A stretch of 64,000 nucleotides of DNA from Carallia brachiata (taxonomy: Eukaryota > Streptophyta > Magnoliopsida > Malpighiales > Rhizophoraceae). The position numbers were made by a program, and so were the translations under genes. How positions within the stretch are numbered: the stretch's first letter is position 1; every line of letters begins with the position of its first letter. Shown one piece after another: positions 49,950 to 63,500 of the stretch. The notes beneath the pieces are model-generated. The model made no database searches. It saw only the letters and a list, made by a program, of their open reading frames with translations, and was not told where the DNA came from. The DNA lies in the NCBI GenBank assembly GCA_021464245.1, contig JADCRB010000043.1, forward strand, positions 2,174,980-2,238,979, in the 5' to 3' direction.

Positions 49950-52051
49950 ATTTTCAGATGTCCGATTTTTAGTTGTTTCGGAGCAATTGCAACATTTTTT
50001 TGGCGTCCACAAAAACAACAAGAGAAAAAAGCAACCTTGTTCTATATGCATTGTAAAAAGGGAATTTAGTCCATTCCGATGAGAAAGCCAGCTTTTTACC
50101 CCAAACATTGATGGAAATGAAATTCAATTGCCCACAACTCCTCGGGAGAAATTCTTGGTGGAAAATTCAAAATGACTATGCAAAGCTAAAAACGTGTTGG
50201 ATATAAAAAATTTGAGTTATTAAATTGTAAAAGAAATATTAAATTTTAAAAATAAATATTATTATCACAAAATTAATTTACATATTTTATTAAAACTTGT
50301 TTTACTCTTCCTACGACGTGTGCCAAAGACTCGATATTATGAAAGCTTTGCATCATAAGGCTACAATGACTATTAAAGTTAAAACCAGTGACCACATGAT
50401 AAAAATAAAAAATAAAAAAAAAAATAAAAACAAAAAACAAAGAAAGAAAATGGAGCGATTGACGACTAAGTGGGCCACATCAAAGCTGTCAGTCGGCCAA
50501 TAGTTTTGGACTTTTTTGCTACTACAAGACAACGGTAAATATCCATTGAAAAGTATTGTAGTATAATTATTTAATTTTTATTTTTAAAATTTAATAATTT
50601 TTATAACAATTTCAATATTACGTATTAATTTATAACTATTGTTACATATCTTACATTTTTTTGTTTTTTAATTCAGAACTAATAAATAAATATTATATCT
50701 AGTGAGATGTTAGGGTTCAATCTCTACTTATACTAAATTTTTTCTCCTCTAAATGCATGGATTATAACATTCTTTGAAGGAAAAAAAAAAAAAAAAGTAA
50801 GAACGAGGCTGATTACATAACAATATTTTAAACAGTTCCTAAAAATATTAAAAAAACAAATTTTATACAGAATCACACGGTGAGTCTTGGGGCGGGAGAC
50901 TTCACAATGATTGGAAATACAGCTTAAAATTATTGGAAAATATTTATCCGTCATCGCGAATAAGAAAAAAAAAATCTTCATCAAAATCGCTTTCTATGCG
51001 AGGCCACTCTCCAAAAGGCGCGTGTGCTCAGACGATATAGCGTTGGCGTTACCCATTATACTCACAAGAAACAAAGTAATATACAATGATTCATATTATT
51101 AAGTATTTACATGTATTTTAATAAAAATAAATTACTTAATTTTTTAAATATAATATAACAATGATTAACTTAGTTTTTTAATATATATTAAAGATAAATT
51201 GTTGTAGTCCAAATAAATATTATAGAATAATAACATAGCAGCTAGCAATCTTGCATATCTTTTGTTTGATATTAGATTGAATTGAATAGTTAAAGTAAAT
51301 TTAAAGACTAATGATGATGCTATGAGAAAATTACATTGAATTTGCTAAGAAATGCACATACACACACATATACACACTAGAGATTGTCCTTGCATATTGC
51401 GTGAGTTATACATATTTATTAAAAAATATTAACAAAAATTTAATTAGATATTATATGAGATAGATTCTGAAAATATTAATAGTAACTGAATAATAAAAAT
51501 TGTAATTATTGACACTCAATTGTAACTATTGAGCATTCAAGAATTTATTCCATATTTATGTCACATATATCATATTAAGTTATAATCAGTAAAATAATTG
51601 GAGGGAGTGTCTATAATTGAAATCATTAATAGCTCTCAATAGTAATTGAAAAATCTTGAATAGCAATTATTTGCACCTAATTGTAAGCACAGAGCATTAA
51701 AAAATTATCATATTTATGCCATATGTGTATCATTGTAATTTAAAATACTTTACGAAATATTAAAAAATTAAAAGAGAATTTATAGTTTTGCCACGTGGCA
51801 GTTACAAATGTTATAAGCTTTCTCTAAGTTTTTCCAATATACTAATTAAACAGACAATAATAAAAGTATAATTTTGTCGAATATAAAATGTGAGACTAAG
51901 TTATATTGAAATGAGATTATAAGTTTCTTATTATTATTCATTCACGACAATAACAGTTATTGTGAATTTCAATAAAGTTTTATTTTTATTTTCAATCAAT
52001 AATGTAAATTTATGATCAATAATATTTGATTTTTTTGACAAATAAATTATT

Positions 52052-54886
52052 TATTTATAATACTTTGGATTAATATAAATTATTTTCGAAATGTATATTA
52101 CAGAAGTAAATTTTTTTAATTTTGTCATTATTTTAAAAATTTTCCAAAATTGCCACATGGCAATTACAAACAAGGGAAAGCTTTTTCTAAAATTTTCCCT
52201 TTGTACTAATTAAATTAAATTAAATATATTGGATAAAAGTTAAATCAATTTTTGTCTTTATAAATTTTAGAAGGAAGGAAGAGTATTTGGTATTATTCGT
52301 CATTCCATTTCTCATCCTACGGTTATCTACCGCTGTTAGATTGTTGCTGCTTGAAAATTGTCTCTTCTCACAATTACTTGTGATATTTCAACGATTGCAA
52401 CACCGGAAAGCAGGTTGCAAAGAGAGGATCATTACATCAAAAGTTCGTGGTGCCATCGAAGGAGGAAGGATTATGAAACTTTAGTGGGAGTACACCTCCA
52501 ATCAGGTAAACTCTTACTAATGAGTAAAAGGCACACTGCCTTTTGTAATCCAAACAAATTTAAGTTCTCAAAAACATAACATCTCAATCTATTAATTAGC
52601 AGTGCCTATTCATCTGTTAGGTTGCCAAATACATTAAAAAAAGAAATTGCCCAAACTTTCGGTATCATTATCTTCAGTCTACTCATTTTGCGGATCATTG
52701 ATATGCACATCGTACACTGTCATGTACATTTGCCACTCTTGAATTACCTCAGCACTCACCCTACTGTTTGTCATAAAAGTCACACTTATCGACTCTATTC
52801 TAAGAATGTTGTAGGATGATTTAGTTCTCTTTTGGTCTTGTTCAAAACAATATGTTAGTTAAACACCTAAAAAGTAATATAATTATTATGTGCTTTTTAA
52901 TATTTTTTTTTCTTTTAAGACTAGTTGATTGAGAAGATAATACTCAACTAATTATAATAGAATAATACTCTTTTATTTCCTATTTCTAGATATGAAATTT
53001 TGTTTAAAACAAAAACAGAGAGCGATGGAGTTATATGGAATGAATCTCTGTACGTTTTTTTAATTGATCTACGAACCCAACAATGTTTAGTCGTTACTAC
53101 TGATAAATAAGAGGAGACAATGGCTGACGCTATGGTTCTTCGAGTGCGGATTTTGTTTCCCATTGTTTGGCTTTTCTATAGGCTTAAGGCAGCGAAATAG
53201 CCTCACGAGCGCGAGTGGATCTTGGCTTTATCTGCCTTTTGTTTTCCTTGAGTTTCTAGGTGACATTATCCACGTGCTGTTTACACGAGTGAACGACATT
53301 AAAAGTCAGCATAGGCGGCTTCCGTGTCTCATGATTGATGATCCTTTCTCCCCACTCCTTGCCTTGTGTTGTGTTTTCTTTTTTAAAAAAGTTTTGTGTG
53401 CACGAGAAATCTGACATAAAACAGTTTGAGAACGTTAACAGTGTGCCTTTTTTTTTTTAGGGGGAGAAAGAAGACAATTGTAATAATTATTTTTTATTTT
53501 TTAAATATTTTTTAATTTTTTTTATTTAAATAATTTATTTTCTTTATAATTTTTATTTTATTAAATTATTATTTAATTTCATTCTCTACACTTTCTTTCT
53601 TTCAATTTTTTCTGTTTCTTTAAACAATTTATTTTCTTCACCACAACCTTTTCCTTCTCCACCTTTTCACAGCACTCCGAACACACACTAACAATGCGTT
53701 GGTGGTGCGTTTTTTTAGATAAGAAAAGAAAATATTTTTTTATTATTTTTTCATTATTTTTTTCTGTTAATTTTTTTTATTTATCTAAATAATTTATTTT
53801 ATTTATAATTTTTTTCTAATAAATTACTATTTATTTTTTCTCTATATTTTTTTCTCTTAATTTTTTTATTTATCTAGATAATTTTATTTTCTCATAATTT
53901 TCCTTTTTATTCTTTTCCTGTACACACCTTTCGTCACAACTTCAAACACACTATAAGAACATAAAAAAATTAAAAAAGAAAGTTAAAAATTAATTTTTAA
54001 AGTAATAATAAGTATATTTAAGATAATATTAAATATATTTAAATTTTAAGTTTAAAAAAATAAAAAATAAAAAATATTTCTAACTAATGTCTAACTAATT
54101 TGTTGAAAAAATTTCATTTAATTATCATATTAAATCTAACCACTAAATCTAATTAGGTGCCTACTGCCTAGTCTCTTGTGAGTCCAAATTAACCTCACTC
54201 CTCGAACTCGTGTCTCAAGATCAAAGCCAGGCTTGAGACATTAAGGTTAATCAGAAATTGAATAGAAAGTGAATAAAAAGAAATGAATAGAAAATAGTAT
54301 TATAATAATGATGTTATAATTGATAAAAAATAATGATTAAAAAATTATGAAAAAATAAATAAATAATAATTTGTGAGAGAAAAAATAAAATAATAATTGT
54401 TTAAATTAATGGAAAATAAATAAAAAAGAAAATAAGTAGAAAACTTTAATTTTTTTTTTTCCTTTTCCTTTCTCTTAAAAAAATGCCAAACATGGCCTAA
54501 AGTTCTCCGCACTACAGACTGAATCCCAAGCTAGGACCACCCTCACCTTGGGACCCCGATTCCCCAACTTACTGCATTGCCATCAAAACCCCTGACCTAA
54601 GGTAACCAACACATACACTCACGTCTTTAAGTTTTGTAGTCCTTTCACAGCTTCTTCAACATTATGAGTGCTAATGCTAGGGACTCCCTCGGGTCCTTAA
54701 AAGTGCTTTCTTCTTACCGTTGACCACCTCAGTGGTGAGCCCAATTTGCAGCTCGGGGACCCATCATCACAATTCATAGAGTTCTATAATGTGGATGCAT
54801 TAGGGAAGGCATGGCCTACCATATTATGGCAGAACATGCCATATAAAATGATCTTTTTGTTTTGTTTTGTTTTTTCAGAAACATAT
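52052..54886. other. ~2.8-kb insertion relative to copy 1, origin unresolved
   Basis: Copy 1 reads straight through (aaattatttaaatgatc near 45440). In copy 2 the same site is opened between aaattattta and ttaaatgatc, possibly leaving a TTA duplication. The insert starts with a partial third copy of a local motif (ttgccacatggcaattacaaac near 52154, compare 51790 and 45162). It continues with unidentified sequence and includes AT-rich inverted-looking DNA at about 53690-54500 ending aaatgccaaacatggcc. No gene or clean TIR pair was found, so it may be several nested insertions. Confidence 0.5.
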
Positions 54887-55490
54887 TAAATGATCTTTCT
54901 GACCATCACAAAATGCATCTAATTTTCTTTCTTCCTGCTGTGGCTCAAAATCTGTCCCAAATCATTTTCTTGGATGGTTCCCCTTGCATATCCATGGATT
55001 TTTCTTCTGGCTTGGTCCCTCATTGACACGCACTGATCTATATACCTTACAGAATTTAGCTTCAGAAAAACAATTACTGAGGCATAATACCGCATATCTC
55101 ACAGATTAATTTTACTTTGAAAAATTAAAAAGCCTGCGGCGATACCGTTCCATTGCAGTAGAACATTCCCTTATGTATGCAAAGCCAAACTTGACAATAA
55201 CGCCACTCATAATGAAATAATATTTTTTCCAGAAAAATTTAAATATTTTTTTTTCATAAAAATCATTGAATGTGTGTGAGAACTTCCAAAATTTGCAACT
55301 AGTCCAAACAAAATACACAAACAAGCTAGTGAAAACGTCAACAATGATGTTATTTCATAGCTTTGCACTTATTATTAGTGTTCATATATATATATATTGC
55401 CATAAAAAAGATCAATTAAGAATATTTCAATCATCGGATTTGTGATCTGGTACTAGAGTAATTTCCGTGTTGGTGCCTCATTCAACCACC

Positions 55491-56670
55491 TAGAGACGAA
55501 ACCAGAAAAATATTTTAGGGGAGGCAAGTTTATATGTTCAAATGTAATAATATTTATAAAATTATTTATTTAAAATAATCAATATTATAATTCTTTTGTA
55601 AGAGATTTTAAATAATTTTTTTATTTTCTACACTATATGAAATTTATTTTTTATATAGATAATAATATAGTCATTTAGTTATTTTCTATCATGTGACAAC
55701 ACAATCAATTTTTTATATAATATTCATAGTTTAAAAGTTATTTTGACTATTAAAATGTATTATTAAATTTAATTTAATAAGTAAGTATACTTTTAAAAAT
55801 ATAATATGCTTTTGTCTACTCTTTTGCTTATAAATAATTTTTATTGTTAGTAATGAATTCTATTAAAAGATAAGGATATTTAAAAAATAAAAAATGATAT
55901 TAATAACAATCTTTTGCAATATATAAAAAAAATATTATGTATATTAAATAAAGAAATGATATTAAAAAAAGTTTAAAGTGCAAACGTTTAAAATAAAAAA
56001 AAATGAAAAAAGAGAGTGGGGGAGAGAGAGAGAGAGAGAGAGAGCTTTGGTAAAAAGATTTAAAAGAGAGAACGAAAACTGTGCATATTATTTATAATCA
56101 TTGCGCTACTTCCTTAAATTGCTCAAATGTCAGTTTGGGAACGAAACGAGAAATTAAATGCCTATCATTTGTTTGAATTGAGAGTTTTTTTTATGAGAAA
56201 AAAGTTAATGAGAAAAAAATTATAAAAAATAATAAAAAAATAAAATTTTATATTTGAGTTATATAAGAAAATTATAAAAAAAATAAAATTACAAAAAATT
56301 TTTGTACAAACAATTAAATAATGAGTTAAAATTAAAAAAATAAATTGAAGTTATCTTGATCATTTTACTTTTATATTTTTTGTTTTTTATTTTTTCCTTA
56401 GGCTAACTGGTAAAAAGACATCGCACAGCACACAAATTCTTATGTTTTTCTCACACTTGGCCAAACGGTGGAAAGTGTATAGGGACTTGAAATTTTCTTT
56501 TCAATTCGTTTTTAATTGCAAAGACAAACAGAAGGTTTAAAAATGACAGGGCCAAGTCTCGAACCCATGGCGTATTTAGCGGGGACAAGACCTCTATCAG
56601 TAAAATAAATATAAAATTACAAATCAAGGGGGCAATTACTGTCCCTTGGCCTCACGCGGCTTTGTCTATG
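55491..56670. mobile_element. hAT-type non-autonomous element, 1180 bp, with 8-bp target duplication
   Basis: The left end tagagacgaaaccag is answered by the right end ...gcggctttgtctatg in inverted orientation. The perfect 8-bp direct repeat caaccacc flanks it (55483-55490 and 56671-56678). The ends carry the ttttaggggaggca and gggggcaattactg phrases seen in a common plant hAT family. The interior is AT-rich, with a GA run at 56024-56044 and no transposase. It lies within a ~350-bp older insertion (about 55386-55490 plus 56679-56914) absent from copy 1. Confidence 0.88.
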
Positions 56671-57316
56671 CAACCACCTTTAAAGGATCATATTTTATCA
56701 TTTCAGTATTAATAGAGTTGAGTGAAGTTTCATCGTTAAAGATTGTAATAATTATTAAATTTGAAATTTATATTACATTACTTGCATTTGGCCAATTCTG
56801 CCGTAAAGGGCAACCTAATACATTAATTAGAGAAAGAGCAATTGTAGAGACTCAAACCCATATTTTTAAAATAGAAACAAATTGATTTGTTATTAAATTA
56901 GTGATTAGTATTTATTTACATTTTACTCCGTCTACTCACACATTCGCTAACTATACACTGTTCTGATTTTATGCATGCCGATACAGAGTATAGAATGTTC
57001 AGATTTCGATCCAACGGTTGTCAAGTATGTTGGCATCTACACCAGTGGTATGCATAGTATCAATTATTATTACTAAATTAATAACCGTTGCAACAGCAAC
57101 GAAGTTAAAATAAAATCTCCACTATAATTAAGTGCAAGAAATTGCGGTGGGACAGACATCCCTGCAACGACAACGCCACAATCCGATGGTGCCACCGATG
57201 CCCGCCTGCGCCACCTTTGTTAAATAAAATGGCCGCGTCTTTTTTCTTCTGCTTCCATTCCTTATTTCCTCTTCTCTCCGACCAAACTTCTTAAAAGACC
57301 CAAATCACTTGTCGAC

Positions 57317-60300
57317 ATGTCGACGGCGAGACGCCTCCTCCTTTACTTGTTTGCTTTCTATTCCCTCTCTCTCTTTTCTGCTGTCAAACCCGACGAGCTT
57401 CAACTACTACTGAAAATCAAATCCGTGCTTCAAAAGTCAAACGCCAATGTGTTCAATTCATGGGATTCCAATAATTCCGTTTGTAATTTCATAGGAATTA
57501 CCTGTAATTCGGGGAATTCCGTGACGGAAATCGACCTGTCCAAACAGAATCTAACCGGAGATCTTCCTCTTGATTCCGTATGCCAGCTTCAGTTCCTGGA
57601 GAAGCTTTCACTGGGCTTCAATTCCTTTGTCGGCTGGGTCACGGAAGACTTGAACAAGTGCACCCAGTTGCTTTACCTGGACCTTGGAAACAATTTTTTC
57701 ACCGGACCCTTTCCGGATATATCGTCTCTCAGCAAATTACAGCATCTTTACCTGAACCTGAGTGGCTTTTCCGGAGTTTTCCCGTGGAAATCGCTGGAAA
57801 ATATGACTAGTCTCGTCACGCTGAGCTTAGGCGACAATCAGTTCGACCCTACTCCGTTTCCAGGCGAGATCCTGAAGCTGAGGAAGCTTAATTGGCTTTA
57901 CTTGGCGAATTGCAGCATCGAGGGTACAATTCCGCCGGGCATCGGAGATCTTTCTGAGCTCACAAACCTGGAGCTCTCTGATAATAACTTGTCCGGCGAG
58001 ATTCCGTCTGAGATAGGAAAGCTTCAAAGGCTCTGGCAGCTGGAGCTCTATAACAACAACCTTAACGGAACATTACCACCTGTGTTTCGTAACCTGACGA
58101 GGCTGGAAAAGTTCGATGCCTCGAACAATTATCTAGAAGGGGACCTGTCTGAAATGAGGTTCTTGTCCAATGTGGTCAGTCTGCAATTATACGCGAACTC
58201 GTTTACTGGGGAAGTGCCGTCAGAGATTGGGGAGTTTAAAAAACTTGTGAATCTGTCTCTTTACAAGAACCAGCTAACAGGGTCTCTTCCTCCACAGCTT
58301 GGTTCTTGGGCTAATTTTGATTTCATCGACGTATCGGAGAACAACCTGACCGGTCCTATTCCACCAGACATGTGCAGGCAGAGGACAATGAGGGGACTTC
58401 TCATGCTGCAAAACAATCTCACCGGCGAAATTCCGGCCACTTACGTGAATTGCACAACCTTGAGGAGATTTAGAGTCAGCAAAAACTCGCTTTCAGGAAA
58501 GGTTCCCGCTGGAATCTGGGGATTACCGGAGGTGACGATAATTGATTTGGAGTTCAACCAATTTGAAGGTCCTATAACCCGTGATATTGGAAACGCCAAA
58601 GGGCTTGGACAGTTGTTCCTCGGAAACAATCGCTTGTCCGGTGAATTACCGGAGGAGATTTCACGAGCTACTTCATTGGTCAGTTTAAAGTTAAATGACA
58701 ATCAGTTTTCAGGCAAGATTCCAGATACTTTTGGGGATCTGAAGCAAGTGGGTAGCCTTCATTTAGAAAACAATATGTTCTCTGGTTCAATACCACAGTC
58801 ACTAGGCTCTTGTGATTCTCTTAGTGACCTAAACATGGCTCATAATTTACTGTCTGGTGAAATTCCAAGCTCTTTGGGATCTTTACCTAATTTGAATTCC
58901 CTGAACCTGTCAGGGAACGAACTTTCAGGTCCAATTCCGGATAGCTTATCGTCTCTGAGACTAAGCCTTCTCGATCTATCACACAATAGCCTAACCGGTC
59001 TCATACCTCAAACTCTATCGATTGAAGCTTACAACGGTAGCTTTTCTGGGAATCCTGGCCTCTGCAGCGAAACAATTGGCTCCTTTCAGCGATGCTTGCC
59101 TAAATCCAGGATGTCAAAAGATGTGCGTACACTTATTGTTTGCTTTTCTGTAGGATTAATGATGTTGCTTGTTTCCCTAGGATGCTTCTTGTACTCAAAG
59201 AAGAGAGAAACGAAGCAAGAACGCTCTTGGAGGGAAGAATCTTGGGACGTGAAGTCATTCCAAGTGTTAAGCTTTAGTGAGGATGAAATCCTCGATTCAA
59301 TTAAACAAGAGAATCTGATTGGAACAGGAGGGTCCGGAAATGTGTATAGAGTAGCACTTGCCAATGGTAAAGAACTAGCAGCGAAACATATCTGGAATAC
59401 CAATCCCAACAGCCAAAAAAGAGCTGGAGCACCACACCAATGCTTGGAAAAAGGGATGGAAAATCCAAGGAATTTGATGCAGAGGTTCAGACCTTGAGCT
59501 CCATAAGGCATATCAATGTGCTCAAACTGTATTGTAGCATTACCAGTGAAGACTCAAGCCTTTTGGTGTATGAGTACATGCCTAACGGAAGTTTATGGGA
59601 CCGACTTCATACATCGAAGAAGATGGAGCTTGACTGGGGGACAAGGTACGAAATTGCTGTGGGGGCAGCTAAAGGATTGGAGTATCTGCATCATGGGTGC
59701 GATAGGCCGATAATTCACAGAGATGTGAAGTCCAGTAACATATTGCTAGATGAGTTCTTGAAGCCTAAAATAGCAGATTTTGGGCTGGCCAAGATTGTTC
59801 AAGCAAATGGTGGCAGGGACTCCACTCATGTGATAGCCGGAACACATGGTTATATAGCTCCTGGTAAGACTACTTTGTTCTTTAGTCCTGCCATTGTTTT
59901 AATTCCATTTATTGTCTGTTAATGTGATTGTGATTGGTGCAGAATATGGATACACATCCAAGGTGAACGAGAAGAGTGATGTCTATAGCTTCGGTGTGGT
60001 TTTAATGGAGCTGGTAAGTGGAAAGAGGCCGATAGAGCCAGAGTTTGGAGATAACAACGACATAGTTGAGTGGGTTGCAAGCAAATTGAAGAGTAAAGCA
60101 GATGTGGTGAGCATAGTGGACTCAGGAATTCCGGAAGTTTTCAAGGAAGATGCTATCAAAGTATTAAGAATTGCAATTCTCTGCACTGCAAGGCTTCCCA
60201 ATATTAGGCCTACCATGAGAAGCGTGGTCCAAATGCTGGAAGAAGCCGAGCCGTGCAAATTGGTTGGCATCGTCATTAGCAAAGCGGGTGGTAATCAGAA

Positions 60301-60364
60301 AAATGAGAAGAAAGATGTGGAAAAGTTCAGTCCCAGACCTCTAAAAATTTTCCCAATTAAGTGA
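57317..60364 (+). CDS. LRR receptor-like kinase, HAIKU2/RLK7-type (subfamily XI), full length but with a one-base frame break
   Basis: Exon 1 is 57317-59863 and exon 2 is 59943-60364, with a 79-bp GT-AG intron splitting the APE codons of the kinase. Signal peptide: about residues 1-22. An LRRNT cap (CNFIGITCNSGN) leads into roughly twenty LRRs (LxxLxLxxNxLxGxIP). The TM helix is about residues 605-626. The kinase has GTGGSGNVY (from 669), Lys690 in AAKHIW, IIHRDVKSSN (near 59710), DFG (59776-59784) and SDVYSFGVV. It is an RD kinase with all key residues. An A-run at 59415-59420 is one base short: the main frame ends at 59497 (726 aa), while the rest of the kinase is open in the -1 frame. With one base restored the product would be 989 aa, near the family's usual ~990. 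HAIKU2 controls endosperm and seed size; RLK7 senses PIP peptides. The role here is inferred. It may be a recent pseudogene or a sequencing error. Confidence 0.92.
59864..59942 (+). other. Conserved intron of the LRR receptor kinase
   Basis: GTAAGACT donor and TTGGTGCAG acceptor. Removing it restores GCTCCTG|AATATGGATAC, i.e. the APEYGY motif of subdomain VIII. The single intron position fits the layout I associate with this subfamily. Confidence 0.93.
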
Positions 60365-60528
60365 TTATTATGACTGGTGTTCTTATAAATCGTTTAAGGA
60401 CAAGAACATCCAAATGCTATAGTAGCAAGGTATTCATAATGTCAGTCTGTAACATATTAGAGCTTCTTATATAGCTTGTACTAGATAGCTAGTCTGCAGT
60501 TTTGGTCAGTGCAATCTATGAAATATTA

Positions 60529-60534
60529 AATAAA
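60529..60534 (+). terminator. Putative polyadenylation signal of the kinase gene
   Basis: AATAAA about 165 bp after the stop codon at 60362-60364, preceded by TG/T-rich 3'UTR-like sequence. Plant polyadenylation signals are loose, so this is suggestive only. Confidence 0.4.
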
Positions 60535-60539
60535 CATAG

Positions 60540-63500
60540 CAACGACCCTCTTTTTCCCTTTTTTTTTTTTTTTCCTATTAGCACAAACTGTAGTGAAGAA
60601 GATGCTATGCTCTATATCCCATAAAACTGACAGTAGGACATTTTTTTTTCTAGAAACACAGCTTGAGCAAGCTAAACCGAGGAATGAACCAAAACCACCA
60701 CCGCTGTAAGAGCTCGCAGTATTGATACTTAAGCTAAGACATCTAGGACATCTAACAACATCGACGAGGCCAAGTAAGTTCCGCTGACTCCAGGGAGGCA
60801 ACAGTTTGCTAATTTATAGGTCACAAAATAGATGATTTTTTTCTGAGTAGGGAGGAAGGTAAACCAAGTGGTTCTATGAAAAAGACGCATGATTACCCTT
60901 AGAATGCAAATGCTATGCAATCCATCTTTTTTTTTTTTTTAAATTAGACTATATAATTACATTTAAATAAAAATAAGTAACAAGACAAATATAATTTAAT
61001 TCAATAATTTTTAATAATTTATTTATTTATTTTTATTATAAATTCAATTATCTTACAATTTAGTCATTTTTTTTTCATTTTCAAGCTGGAGCAAAAAAAA
61101 AATAAAATTCTGGGGTAGAGTGGGACGGTGGGGGGTGAGTGGCTAAATAAAATTAGGATGTAAGGTTGTCAGTAATCGTAGGTGCAAGAGACACGAACAG
61201 TATAATCCAAACTTCCAATGTGCTATCTAACTTTGTTTTTGGGCAGTTGTGGTCATCCTCTTTGTTTATATATTTTTTTTATTATATGATGTATAATGTT
61301 CATAATGTTTATCCAAAATATCCATATTCAATCAATTCGCGCTGAGCAACAATGTCAAATCTTAGGGTGATGCTAAATTTGATATAATCCGCTCCAATTT
61401 TGGTTCGCTGAGATCAGAGATGACGTCAAAGTGCATTATGTGCACGATCGGTCTCCTTAACCGATCAATCGAAGTCCGGTTGACTAATTATGTATCATTT
61501 TGTTTCCTTCGCACAAATACAACCCTTTAAAGCCAAGTTAGCGTTTGTATTTATTGTCACGAGATTTGCAAGCGTGCTATTATTATCATCGAATAAATAA
61601 ATAAAAGGAATTTTTATTTTAATTTTTTTTAAGTGAGTGTAATTTACTCATAATCTTATATCAAATAATAAATATAGTATACTTGAATTAAAAATTAAAA
61701 ATAATATTTAAATGATATTAAATTATAAATTAATTTTATTCATTAAAAAAAAATAAAATTAATGAGTATCATAAATAAATAGTCAGATAAGTCTTTGACG
61801 TGGTTGTATGTACGTCAAGGTAACCACAAAAATGAGCATGACAGTTTGGGGAATTCTTACCAGCCAAAATTTAGAAAAAGACTAGCAAGTCACGGCTTGG
61901 GACGAAGATCACAATCGGTCCATGAGCCATGAAGAGCCGCGTGGCCGATTGGTTATGTATATTTAGTAAAGTTAGTTGTTAGAGTTAGTAGAAGATAAAG
62001 ATATGTGGCTTAGAAACAGCAAATCATCTTCGCGAGTCATTTGTAGTAACGTAGCAGGTAACACTTTAACGCAAATGAATCAACACATTCGTTAAGAGTC
62101 CAGTAATTTTATTTGATAAAAGGAAATAGAAGTCGTTCATTCATATAGTAAGTCACACTCAAGTCTCATAAGCGAGTCAAGGCAAAAGTAAGTTAAACCT
62201 ATTTAAAGTTTAAACTCATGAACATTTCAATTAAAAGGTTGTCTATCTAATTACTAAAAAACTAGTTTATTGAGATTTTTTAAACGTAAGTCAACTGGTC
62301 AGGAGATAAGAGACAGTGTTGTTTGAATTATAAGTTCACGACTAATCATTGAAAAACTAGTTTATGTGTCATTAAAATAGTTTTGATAGCCTATTTTTTT
62401 AAAGTATATCTAAGATATTTATGTTTATATACTAGAATGAAATTCTTATTTTTAATTTATTGGTTTTATTAAAGTGAACTTTTTCTCATTTTAGTTCTAT
62501 TTATAACATTACAATTTTAATTATTTTTATTATTACTATAAAGTTAGATGAATTGTTTATAAAAATTTGAAAGACTTGGCTTCATAAAAATTTGTTAGAC
62601 TTGGCTCGACTCCACTGCGAGTGGCTGTCACTGAAACCCGACCCCATTGAAACTTAGAGGATAGCCTTTAGCACTCGTCCGCCCCAAAATTGGGCTCCTA
62701 AACAAACAAAGCCCAGAAAATTTGAAACTTGGAAACTTCTTGTTGCCGTTGTGTGTGCATTAGAGATGTTTCAAATATTACAATGGTCTTTTGAGGCCCA
62801 CCGATTGCTGGAAAGGCTTTCCAAATTCAGAGAGACTTGGACTGCTGTGACCCCATTTCTAACGCCAACCGCATTTTAGGTAATTTAGGGCAACCTAATG
62901 CTTGTTGCTAAACATTGCTATTGGAAAATTGATTACTTCACTCCGATGTGGGAAGCCATGGTGGCTTGAATGATAGGATTATAAGTCCAAACCAGAACAG
63001 GTACCAAGGCCCAAATCTGATATATGTACTGCAAAACCCACAGGGCAAACACAGAGAACTACAATGTAGCCCACAGATGTCCTAGGAAGCCCAACAGTTC
63101 AATGTCAGGGCCAAGCTCTGTTCGGATGCCTGAATTCTTTCACTCCTCCCTTATATATATATAAATATAAAGTAGTTTTAATAATCAAGGAGACTAACTT
63201 TTCTTAAATTTCTTACTATCAAAAAAATATCGCTTTTTTGGATCTTATGCAAAATTCTCTACGAATTTTTCTCTTGCTTTTCTTTATTAATATCCTAAAT
63301 AATAGAACGAGTTTATACCTTTTATTCTCCTTTTCTTCTTCACATGATTTTTTTAAAATGTTTAACTCAATCCAACAAACCGAAAAATGATAAGAACCAA
63401 AAAAAACAGAGAGAGAGAGAGAGATAGAGAAATGATATAACATACATTAGAAAGAAAAAAGTAACGAGTCAAAGACCTCCTCTAAATAGAAGCCATAGAC

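Larger units (their letters stand above)
46685..57316. repeat. Tandem duplication 2, copy 2 (upstream block of the full-length kinase gene)
   Basis: It repeats the order of copy 1: left block 46685-50940, middle block 50940-52050, and right block 54885-55385 plus 56915-57316 leading into the intact kinase start. Relative to copy 1 it lacks the giant MULE but has its own insertions at about 46728-47345, 48253-48700, 52052-54886 and 55386-56914. Outside those insertions I see no gene in it. Confidence 0.85.

Noticed and set aside
53690..54500. Possible MITE with ends like ttggtggtgcgttttttt and aaaaaaatgccaaacatgg
   Set aside because: The terminal match is loose and no target duplication could be identified, so it is mentioned only within the 52052-54886 insertion.
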